Positions 46,127 through 54,196 of a stretch of 64,000 nucleotides of DNA are shown here, piece by piece. Position 1 is the first letter of the stretch; each line of letters begins with the position of its first letter. This DNA is from Saprospiraceae bacterium (lineage in GTDB: Bacteria > Bacteroidota > Bacteroidia > Chitinophagales > Saprospiraceae): assembly GCA_028279185.1 (NCBI GenBank), contig JANQSS010000137.1:1-64000 (forward strand), in the 5' to 3' direction. The notes beneath the pieces are model-generated. The model had not been told where the DNA came from. It worked only from the letters and a program-made list of their open reading frames with translations, and searched no databases. Both the position numbers and the translations under genes were made by a program.

Positions 46127-46298
46127 GGTATCAAAATTTCTAGTTTGAGTAAAATCTATGCTGCAAAGATGAGAATTCATTGGCTAGTCTAGCCAGGCAT
46201 GGTCAATTTAACAGTAAGCCCCTTGAAATTGTCGTTAATAACGATTAAATTTAGAGACGCTTTAGTCCTCGCCGTTCATAACTTCTAAAAAATCAACG

Positions 46299-48914
46299 AT
46301 GAAGTCATTTCTACGTTTTTGCTGCGCTTTGGCGCTCTTATGTTTGATTACCAAGTCCAATGTAGCGCAATGTACAATCGGTTTAAATGGTCCGTTTCCT
46401 ATACCACAGTACAATCAATATAATTGTGTTAGCGGCACTTGTAACTCACCTCAAATTATTCCAGCACCCTGGCAACCAGGAGATTTTTGGGAGCTACAAG
46501 TGCCGGACCTGTTATTGCTAACAGACTATTTCATTGATTTTGGTGTGGACCCTAATGCTTTGCCTTTTGGTCCGAACCTCGAAATCACATTATTTGATGC
46601 AAACACATTTGACATCATTACGCATGTGGCTGGAGGCCTCCAGCTTGTTTTTCAACTTCCGTATCCCGGTACATTTCATTTGACTATTTCAGACATTGGC
46701 CAATGTGGCGTGCCGCCCGTGATAGGGCCTTTTAATGGTTTTGCAATAGACGCAAGTTGTCCACTCTTTTGCCCATTAACCAGATTCGAAGCGCATCAAA
46801 TATTGTTAGCCGATCCGCTCCTAGCTTACGATCCCGGCTTTGAAATCATGATGTGCCCTCCTGATGACTTTGGGTTTGGTCCATCGTTTGAAGGGCTTCT
46901 ACCACCGGGCACGCTTTTTGGCCCGGGCATAGATTTACTTGTTGAACTGCCACCGCCACCGTTTGAAGTGGTGAATCCGTCTTACCTATTTTATCAGGAC
47001 TTATTTCCGGGACAATTATTTATGCATGAGGTGATTTATTATTTAATGGATGCGACATTTGTTGGCACACCATCTATAGCCAATGGCGGAATACAAGTAA
47101 TCGATGCCGATTGGTGGCCATTTTTATTTTTACCAGGAACAACTAATCCCATCGAACCATTTAATTCGGCCGATTTGTACTTTACACCCATTCCGCCGGG
47201 GCCATTTCATCCGGAAGGCTTGAGTGGAGGCGCTGTACTTCCCCCAAATTTTAATGAAGAGTATACCGATTGTGTTGCCCTGACGGATAAAGACAATAAT
47301 AAATGTGCGCTTGTGTTTTCGGGGTTTGGCGATAATCGGGCAAAAAATTCGGTTAAACGACAGACCGAGCGATTGAATAGTCGAGATTGCTACGACAAGG
47401 ACAACATCATCTCCATGCACAACGCTACAGAGGCACAAATCTGCGACACCCTGATGCATTTATTGAATAAAGACACGGCATGTGAAGAATTGTGCATATA
47501 CATTATTGCTCATGGAATAGAGCGTGCGGACGGTTCGACTCGTGGCGGTTTCGGTGTGAACGGAAGTATAATCAGGCCACCTGAATGGCAAGTCAAAATG
47601 GATAGTATAGCCAAGAAGGGTATTCGCACGCACATTACCTTTGAAACTTGTCGTGCTACGGCCATCGGAAATCCATTTAATTGGGGACTTCCGAGAGGTA
47701 GTTCTGTGACCTTTGCATCAGATGCCACACATTCGGCATGGGCCTATACCTACAAGACGCCAACATGTGATACCATAACGGAAGGTATTTTTTCTCATGC
47801 CATAGAAGAGTGCCGAAAAGATACGGCCAATGCTGATTATAATGATGACGGCGTTGTCAGCCATAAAGAAGGTGTGCGTTGGGTAATGCAAAGCAAGCCA
47901 TGTTATTCCAAAGTAGACACACCGCCAGTCGGTATGCGTTATCCGGCGGGTTCGTTAACAAACCCAGCAGCCTACAACCCTGGTCCAAGCATGGTCTGTA
48001 TTGGAGAGCACGCTAGTTCCTTTTCAGCGCGTTTCAAAATACCTGATGACGGCATGGATACAGAAGAAGTATGCTTGGTTTTTCAGGGAGATAGACGCCA
48101 GGGAACCAACTTGGTGTACGATAGTAATGGAGACATGTTTGTTCCACATACAGTTACAAAGACGTACAATGCGGAACGTAATGAGACGACCATTTGCTTC
48201 AAGAGAACGTCGGGCTGTTTTGTTGCCTGTCAGCGATATTGGTTTCATTGGTATGATAATACGGGCAACCGATTGGTCTTGATTAGATCGTATGCAACCG
48301 CCTGCCCTGCCTCGAGCCTACGACAAGTTGCGTCATCGAGAGATATTCCGTCACTTGATGTTCAAACGGACTTAAGCCTAGATGGAAGTCAGCTTAATAT
48401 TTCAATTTTCAATCGAGGTGAAATAAGTGGAGGAATTGGAGAGCCTGCAACAATAGATGTCCGCTATCGCATTGGTTCTGATAGTATACCAATTGCAGAA
48501 TTAAATACTGGGCATGCCTCTTATACGGCATTGCCTCTAACCTCAGTAGCGAGTGGAGTAGCGCTGGATACAAATGAGGCGTATACCTTTTCACTTGACT
48601 TGCCGCAAGAGATATTGCCAGGACAATATTTATTCGTTGAGACGGATCACACATGGGCGGCAAATGGAAATGAATCAAATGCCATTCACCAATTTTCGGC
48701 TACGGGTACAAAAATATGCCACGGTGATATTACCTATACCATGCTGAGCACGATTCCGGATTTAACCAATAGCGATGGAATTATCACATTGGACAATGTG
48801 GAGGTTACAAATGCACAAGCGGTATTTAATGCCGGAGTTGAAATTAATTTAACGCCCGGAACATTAATACCATTAGGAAATGAGTCGTTCATGTATATTT
48901 TGGGGTGTGATTAA
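46299..48914 (+). CDS. Secreted caspase-like (clan CD) cysteine peptidase candidate
   Basis: 871 residues. Signal peptide (about 1-23, NVAQC). A Cys/Pro/Phe-rich beta region (about 24-320) of unknown type comes next. A caspase-like domain (about 333-540) follows: CALVFSGFGDNRAKNSV (strand 1), IYIIAHGIE with His 405, ITFETCRATA with Cys 451, VTFASDATHSAWAY and GIFSHAIEEC. His-Gly then Glu-x-Cys is the dyad order of clan CD. DYNDDGVVSHKE (513-524) is an EF-hand/dockerin-like calcium loop seen in such proteins. A beta domain follows, and the last 40 residues look like a coathanger C-terminus (VFNAGVEINL). Its stop overlaps that of the convergent receptor gene. Target unknown. Confidence 0.78.
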   Translation: MKSFLRFCCALALLCLITKSNVAQCTIGLNGPFPIPQYNQYNCVSGTCNSPQIIPAPWQPGDFWELQVPDLLLLTDYFIDFGVDPNALPFGPNLEITLFDANTFDIITHVAGGLQLVFQLPYPGTFHLTISDIGQCGVPPVIGPFNGFAIDASCPLFCPLTRFEAHQILLADPLLAYDPGFEIMMCPPDDFGFGPSFEGLLPPGTLFGPGIDLLVELPPPPFEVVNPSYLFYQDLFPGQLFMHEVIYYLMDATFVGTPSIANGGIQVIDADWWPFLFLPGTTNPIEPFNSADLYFTPIPPGPFHPEGLSGGAVLPPNFNEEYTDCVALTDKDNNKCALVFSGFGDNRAKNSVKRQTERLNSRDCYDKDNIISMHNATEAQICDTLMHLLNKDTACEELCIYIIAHGIERADGSTRGGFGVNGSIIRPPEWQVKMDSIAKKGIRTHITFETCRATAIGNPFNWGLPRGSSVTFASDATHSAWAYTYKTPTCDTITEGIFSHAIEECRKDTANADYNDDGVVSHKEGVRWVMQSKPCYSKVDTPPVGMRYPAGSLTNPAAYNPGPSMVCIGEHASSFSARFKIPDDGMDTEEVCLVFQGDRRQGTNLVYDSNGDMFVPHTVTKTYNAERNETTICFKRTSGCFVACQRYWFHWYDNTGNRLVLIRSYATACPASSLRQVASSRDIPSLDVQTDLSLDGSQLNISIFNRGEISGGIGEPATIDVRYRIGSDSIPIAELNTGHASYTALPLTSVASGVALDTNEAYTFSLDLPQEILPGQYLFVETDHTWAANGNESNAIHQFSATGTKICHGDITYTMLSTIPDLTNSDGIITLDNVEVTNAQAVFNAGVEINLTPGTLIPLGNESFMYILGCD

Positions 48915-51352
48915 AATTGACCGTAAATACCAAGTTTAATATTTCGACCGGGTGCAGAAAGGCCGGAAGAAAATGTCCGATAATGTAGGTCAAAAATGTT
49001 TTCTGCTCCTGCTCGAAGTTCGATAGAACGGTTGATTTTATATTCGGCATACCAATTTAAAATTGCCCAGGCAAGACTTCCGTCGGGTGTGGCTAAATCA
49101 TCATTGTCAGATGAAGAAGGTGCAAAGTCAGCGAGCTCTTTTCTTCCGTTGAAAATGGTTTTTATCGAGGTAGACCACTTTGGTTTCCGATAGGCAAGCG
49201 TTGCTTGTCCGTAAAGCGGCGGTATATGGGCTAGAGGTTGTTCTATTGCTTCTTGTGTGGATCGCCCACGTTGCCAACTCACTGATCCCTGAAACTCAAG
49301 TGCGGACGTAAACGAGCAATGTGTTTGAAGCGATAAGCCATAAATCTTCCCTTTTGATGCATTTACATTGGCTTGAACTTGTAAGTCATTTCCATTATAA
49401 AAATATGTCGAATCACCATTTGGTAGTGCAAAATCTTGTCTAATAATCGCATCCGTAATACGCGTATAAAACCCTGTGATACCGATATTAATTTTAGGGT
49501 AGCCAGCGGACTGACCGCCTATTTCATGTTGCATACCGACTTCAATATTCCAGGTTTTCTCCGGGGCTAAGTCTTCATTCGGAATAGAAATACTTCGATT
49601 TGCCCGGACTCGAATTTTGGCAAAATCATCGACATTTGGAGCTCGAAACCCCGTTCCACTAAACAGGCGAAAATGTGTGTTCGCACCAATTTTATAATTC
49701 AATCCGGCGAGCCAGGTTAAGGCCGTTGTCGATTGGGAAATTCCATTATAAAAAAATTCAGGCCAATCGAAAAAATCATTTCTGTCGTATTGAACATGGA
49801 GCTTATTCCAATTAAATCGACCTCCAACCTGACCAGTCAGGCGTTCACTTTTATATTGATACAATGCGTAGGCACCTGCGTCGAACATATCGCTGTTGTC
49901 CGACGGATATCGGGTAAATACGTCAAACGTAGTGATTCCGGTCTCTCGGTTGAACCGATTGGCACGTGACGTTACATGGTTGTATCGATATTCTAGACCA
50001 TAGGACAACTCCTGTCGTTCATTTTGACCCGTTTTTTTATAAAAATCCATATTTGCGGAATAGACGTCCACTTCTTCCAGATTGGAAATGAGGTCGGGGT
50101 TTTGAAATGCTCGTTGGTGACGGTCTTCATTAATTTTTTGATAAGAGAATTGAATCTGATGTCGATCAAACAACTTAGTCGAACTTTCATTGTCGAATCG
50201 CAAGGCCGTTAAAAATCGCTTTTGAGGTCCATAATACCACTCGGATGTCTCTGGTCGGCCATTTTCATCAACGACTATTAATTCATCATATCGAGGAATA
50301 TCCGAAGAAGTGGAATATTGAATATTTAATCCCAAGTATTTTTTATCATCAATTTTATATGTGATTTTCTCAAGGAAATCAAATTGATCATAACCTGTAA
50401 ATATTTGTTCCTCCGGATTTTTGTTTTCGATAATTTCATCTGTTTCCGGATTGACATAAAATGTACGTTTTCCAAAATCCGGAAACTTATCATTGTATTT
50501 TTTACCGGATTTCAAGTCGCCAAAAGATGAAAAGGTAAGCGAAGTCAAGGAAGCAAGTTTATTCGTTGAAAGGTTAAGATCGACATGTGCTGACCGTTCA
50601 TTATTAGCGCTGGCGTATCGGGCATAATATCCTCCGGAAAAAGTCGGCTTATTTTTAGTTGAAAATACAGGTCGTCTGGTTTGAAAATGTATGACGCCTC
50701 CCAATGCATCGCTGCCATATATGATGCTGCCAGGTCCGTACAATGTGGTAATGTTTTCTAAGACGGCCTGATCCACCGAAATTGCATTTTGCAAATGACC
50801 AGAGCGGTAAATGGCATTATTTAAACGTACGCCATCGACCACGAGCAAGACTTTGTTGGCCTCAAAGCCTCTCAATATTGGGCTGCCCCCGCCCATCTGA
50901 CTGCGCTGTATGTAAGCATTACCATTTTGCTCAAGGGCTTCGACCGTAGTTTGTGATTGAAGTGATTTCAGAGTCCGCTTATCGATAGAGGACACCTGAT
51001 AGGGTTTGGATGCTTGCGCCGCTGCGGAAGTTCCGACAATATTTATGGTCTTTAGGCTGATCACATCCGGTTGTAGCGTAATGGATATACTAAGTGTCAA
51101 TGGACATTCCAACTTAAATGGCTTGTCCTCGTACCCGAAGTAGTTGACAGTGTAGTCAGTATTGTCACAGTCTGCCTCAAAGGTGGCCGTACCATCTACA
51201 TCGGTATAGGCGACAAGATTACCTTCCGAATTGAGGATGGCTGCGTAGCTCACATTTTCGTTCATTTCATCGAACACCATCACCTTAGCCGTCTGTGCAG
51301 AAGCAAGCGCCGTCAGTAGGACTAAAATGCAGATAAACTGTGTTCGCAGCAT
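48911..51352 (-). CDS. TonB-dependent outer-membrane receptor
   Basis: 813 residues from ATG 51352, which gives a signal peptide (MLRTQFICILVLLTALASAQT); a longer frame overlaps the kinase gene upstream. A carboxypeptidase-like N-domain (about 23-100) is followed by the plug (about 110-235; SSIDKRTLKSLQSQTTVEAL, SQMGGGSPILRGFEANKVLLVVDGVRLNNAIYRSGHLQN) and a 22-strand-type barrel ending in a hydrophobic strand with terminal Phe (LGIYGQF). The plug and barrel features resemble heme/siderophore or vitamin B12 receptors; substrate not determined. It sits 82 nt downstream of a histidine kinase on the same strand. Confidence 0.92.
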   Translation of the reverse strand: MLRTQFICILVLLTALASAQTAKVMVFDEMNENVSYAAILNSEGNLVAYTDVDGTATFEADCDNTDYTVNYFGYEDKPFKLECPLTLSISITLQPDVISLKTINIVGTSAAAQASKPYQVSSIDKRTLKSLQSQTTVEALEQNGNAYIQRSQMGGGSPILRGFEANKVLLVVDGVRLNNAIYRSGHLQNAISVDQAVLENITTLYGPGSIIYGSDALGGVIHFQTRRPVFSTKNKPTFSGGYYARYASANNERSAHVDLNLSTNKLASLTSLTFSSFGDLKSGKKYNDKFPDFGKRTFYVNPETDEIIENKNPEEQIFTGYDQFDFLEKITYKIDDKKYLGLNIQYSTSSDIPRYDELIVVDENGRPETSEWYYGPQKRFLTALRFDNESSTKLFDRHQIQFSYQKINEDRHQRAFQNPDLISNLEEVDVYSANMDFYKKTGQNERQELSYGLEYRYNHVTSRANRFNRETGITTFDVFTRYPSDNSDMFDAGAYALYQYKSERLTGQVGGRFNWNKLHVQYDRNDFFDWPEFFYNGISQSTTALTWLAGLNYKIGANTHFRLFSGTGFRAPNVDDFAKIRVRANRSISIPNEDLAPEKTWNIEVGMQHEIGGQSAGYPKINIGITGFYTRITDAIIRQDFALPNGDSTYFYNGNDLQVQANVNASKGKIYGLSLQTHCSFTSALEFQGSVSWQRGRSTQEAIEQPLAHIPPLYGQATLAYRKPKWSTSIKTIFNGRKELADFAPSSSDNDDLATPDGSLAWAILNWYAEYKINRSIELRAGAENIFDLHYRTFSSGLSAPGRNIKLGIYGQF

Positions 51353-51434
51353 GGTTCCAAAGATATGCGTAAAGGCCAAAACGTGTAAGAGATAAGAACT
51401 GTTGCTGATTATGAGATTATATAAGACGCACGCC

Positions 51435-52628
51435 TTACTTCGGAAGTTGGATAGTAAAGGTCGTTCCTCCGTTTGGCTTAGATTCTTTGACGAAAATACG
51501 TCCTTTGTGATACATTTCGATAATTCGTTTTGCAAGAGACAGCCCTAGTCCCCAGCCTCTTTTTTTGGTTGAATACCCAGGCTCAAATACAGCTTTAAAT
51601 TTATTTGATGCAATTCCTTTTCCGGTATCCGAAATATCGAGGCAAACTTTACTTCCATCTTCGTAAATGTCAACAATAATATTACCTTTTCCATCCATTG
51701 CATCAAGCGCATTGCGAAGCAAGTTTTCGACCACCCATTCAAATAACGGAGGATTAATCCTGGTTTTTAAATCAGGCAAAGATTCTTTATCGAAAATAAA
51801 TTTCACATGACGAGAAGCACGCCGCTTCATGTAATCAAGTGCCTGGTCAACAACGTCGACAATACTCACATTCTTTAGTTCTGGCTTAGATCCTACTTTA
51901 CTAAAGCGCTCGGCAATCAAATTTAATCGTCTTACATCCTTATCCAGTTCTTCAAGGACTTCTTGGTTTGCATCGTTCTTCTCCAACGTATTTTCAAGTA
52001 AAGATATCCAGGCCATAATGGCTGAAATGGGGGTGCCAAGTTGGTGTGCGGTTTCTTTGGCCAACCCCGCCCACACACGATTTTGTTCTGCTCGTCGAGC
52101 CGCATTTAAACCATAAAGGCCGTAGGCAACAAAAGTGGCAATTAAGAGTAGTTGAAATAATGGGAAGAGAGATAGAAGCTGAAGAAGCTTAGAGTTTTTG
52201 TAATAGATGTATTTTTTTGTCGGATTGTTTGGGTAGATGTAGGACACGATTTCAAATGGTTCGTAGCCCTTTTTTTTTATTTTTTCCAACTCTCGTTTCA
52301 GATAATCCTGGTCTAGTACTTCATTTTCTGGTTGAAAGTTGAATTGTGATTCGATTTCACCACTCGGCAGGACGAGCATGACAGGAATAGTTTTGTTGCC
52401 TGCCAGGACATCCAAGTGAATATTGCTGGACATGTCAAGATTGTCGGTGCCTTCTTCATCCGCTTCATTCAAATCCTGAAGGACCAAGGAGATAAGCTGG
52501 ATGGTGTTGTGTTCTCGTTCAGCCAGTTTGTCTGTTACATAATAGGTGTAAGCGGTGCTGAGAGACAGCACAATTATACCTGAAATGATTAGCCAGGTTT
52601 TCCACCGACGGTCATGGAAGAATGACAT
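51435..52628 (-). CDS. Orphan sensor histidine kinase
   Basis: 397 residues. Two membrane segments (11-31 and 151-172) enclose a periplasmic sensor region of about 120 residues. The HisKA box is KETAHQLGTPISAIMAWISLLE with His 195, a His-Gln-Leu-Gly-Thr-Pro variant of the standard box that is common in Bacteroidota. HATPase motifs are NLLRNALDAM, DTGKGI and GWGLGLSLAKRI. No response regulator is adjacent. The TonB-dependent receptor follows downstream. Confidence 0.92.
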   Translation of the reverse strand: MSFFHDRRWKTWLIISGIIVLSLSTAYTYYVTDKLAEREHNTIQLISLVLQDLNEADEEGTDNLDMSSNIHLDVLAGNKTIPVMLVLPSGEIESQFNFQPENEVLDQDYLKRELEKIKKKGYEPFEIVSYIYPNNPTKKYIYYKNSKLLQLLSLFPLFQLLLIATFVAYGLYGLNAARRAEQNRVWAGLAKETAHQLGTPISAIMAWISLLENTLEKNDANQEVLEELDKDVRRLNLIAERFSKVGSKPELKNVSIVDVVDQALDYMKRRASRHVKFIFDKESLPDLKTRINPPLFEWVVENLLRNALDAMDGKGNIIVDIYEDGSKVCLDISDTGKGIASNKFKAVFEPGYSTKKRGWGLGLSLAKRIIEMYHKGRIFVKESKPNGGTTFTIQLPK

Positions 52629-52676
52629 GATGCATAAAGGTACGCTTTGCGATTTGATGGAAAAAAGAAGAATAAG

Positions 52677-52708
52677 TTTGCAATACTTAGAAGTTCTATG
52701 TATGTTTG
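52677..52708 (+). promoter_or_regulatory. Bacteroidota-type promoter of the PadR operon
   Basis: TTTG at 52677-52680 and TATGTTTG at 52701-52708 are 20 nt apart, a full consensus match, and the ATG at 52725 follows 16 nt later. A second set overlaps just upstream: TTTG at 52646-52649 and TAAGTTTG at 52673-52680, 23 nt apart. Tandem promoters are likely, and the PadR protein itself may repress here. Confidence 0.78.
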
Positions 52709-52724
52709 GATTTTGAAGAGAAAT

Positions 52725-53066
52725 ATGAAAGTAATCTCAAAAGATTTAATTGCCGCCTCTACCATCCCTATTGTATTATCGATTCTGAAAGAGGGGGATG
52801 ATTATGGATACAATATCATTAAAAAAGTGACGGAACGATCAAATGGAAACCTAAAGTGGAATGAGGGTTCGCTCTACCCTGTCTTACTGAAACTAGGGCA
52901 GAAGGGGTGTATTCGATCATATACGATAAAAGAGAGAGGAAGAAATCGAAAATATTACACGATACAAAAACCCGGTTACGCATTACTTGAAAAATTAAAA
53001 GGAGAGTGGCTATCATTAAATAAAATATTAGGAGAATTATGGACACCAACGGTCTCAAAAATATAG
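52725..53066 (+). CDS. PadR-family transcriptional regulator
   Basis: 113 residues from ATG 52725. The frame is open upstream to 52647, but the promoter at 52677-52708 rules out earlier starts. The winged-helix PadR domain is clear: AASTIPIVLSILKEGDDYGYNIIKKV, LKWNEGSLYPVLLKLGQKG, RKYYTIQKPGYALLEKLKGEW. PadR proteins are dimeric repressors. The next gene overlaps its end by 28 nt and encodes a membrane protein with an N-terminal helical domain, the typical PadR partner arrangement in Bacteroidota. Confidence 0.92.
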   Translation: MKVISKDLIAASTIPIVLSILKEGDDYGYNIIKKVTERSNGNLKWNEGSLYPVLLKLGQKGCIRSYTIKERGRNRKYYTIQKPGYALLEKLKGEWLSLNKILGELWTPTVSKI

Positions 53067-53734
53067 AGCAAAAAGTACAAGACCATATTGCAGAATTGAA
53101 TCGGAACCAGCTATTATCTGAATCAGAACGAGATGAATTGTTCGATCATTTTTTGACCACAATTTCTACACTGACGAAAAATGACCTTTCAGCCAAAGAG
53201 GCCTTTGAAGTTGCTAAAATAAGGTTCGGGAGTGTACAAGATTTTCGCAAAGAATATAAAAAGGTTAGGCCACTTAAAGCTTTTTATCATCATGTGATGT
53301 TTGCCTTGTTGATATACTTTGGTGTTTACTTTTTATGCGGTTTAGCCATGGTATTGGGGATGTTGGCGTTATTTTTAACGACAAAATTTAATCTAGGGCT
53401 TGAGTTAAGGCAAACATATTTGATGTTGACCATAATGTTATTACCTCTATTATTGCTTTCTTTTTACGGATTTAAAAAGATGGTTGAACGAAAAAAAAGC
53501 ATATCGATACAAGCTATATGGATTCTTGGCCTGATTGTATTTACCGGTGTCTTGGGTCGACGGATATATGCTGTTTACCAATTTAAATCAATTGGCGGTT
53601 CGATGAACGCTACAGACTTCTTCTTCCAGCTAATGCTCGGCGATTATAATATGATATTTTCCATTTTTTCCCTGGTTCTCTTAATTTACGTTTGGGTTAA
53701 AATTCGACGAGACCGCTATCTGGCATTGGCCTGA
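53039..53734 (+). CDS. Membrane protein with permease-prefix-like N-terminus
   Basis: 231 residues. A soluble helical N-terminus (about 1-78) with LLSESERDELFDHFLTTISTL and SAKEAFEVAKIRFGSVQDFRKEYKKV matches the short 'permease prefix' region that precedes membrane parts in PadR-linked genes. Four membrane segments follow (about 87-112, 123-145, 155-172, 203-221). It overlaps the PadR gene by 28 nt, so expression is coupled. Probably a membrane component controlled by PadR; transport function is not shown. Confidence 0.85.
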   Translation: MDTNGLKNIEQKVQDHIAELNRNQLLSESERDELFDHFLTTISTLTKNDLSAKEAFEVAKIRFGSVQDFRKEYKKVRPLKAFYHHVMFALLIYFGVYFLCGLAMVLGMLALFLTTKFNLGLELRQTYLMLTIMLLPLLLLSFYGFKKMVERKKSISIQAIWILGLIVFTGVLGRRIYAVYQFKSIGGSMNATDFFFQLMLGDYNMIFSIFSLVLLIYVWVKIRRDRYLALA

Positions 53735-54196
53735 CGATATGGCAATAGAGGGATTTGACTTGCCCACGTTTCAGTTATTTTAGTTTACATCATAGAGGAC
53801 TACTTCAGCGGCGATTACGGCAGTTTGGCTTTACTTATGCTGTTCGGTTTAATGTCCGACAAGAGAGGTTAAGTGCTGTAAACCCTTAACAACAGATATT
53901 TGAGACGGTGCTCTTTAACACCGGAAATTATTACGGTCAAGCATATCTATCATTTCGTTCGACGGAATCAACGAATCGGTAATGTAAAGTTTTATATACC
54001 TGCCTCTGACCTCATTGACTCAGGATTTGTTCTTAGAACTTTGGGGCGGCCGATATCAATTTGAAGAGTAAGTTGTATCATTACGTATATAACTATCGAT
54101 GGATGAAATTTTATGATAAAGATGTTAGGGTTATTCATCTGTCCAGACCCAAATGACAATAAATAGTTATTTTTTATACATCAAGATCCGCAATTT
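53735..54196. other. Intergenic region without a recognisable gene
   Basis: About 460 nt between the PadR operon and the helicase gene. No long frame, no terminator-like hairpin and no good promoter match was recognised. Short AT-rich tracts lie just before the helicase start. Confidence 0.4.
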
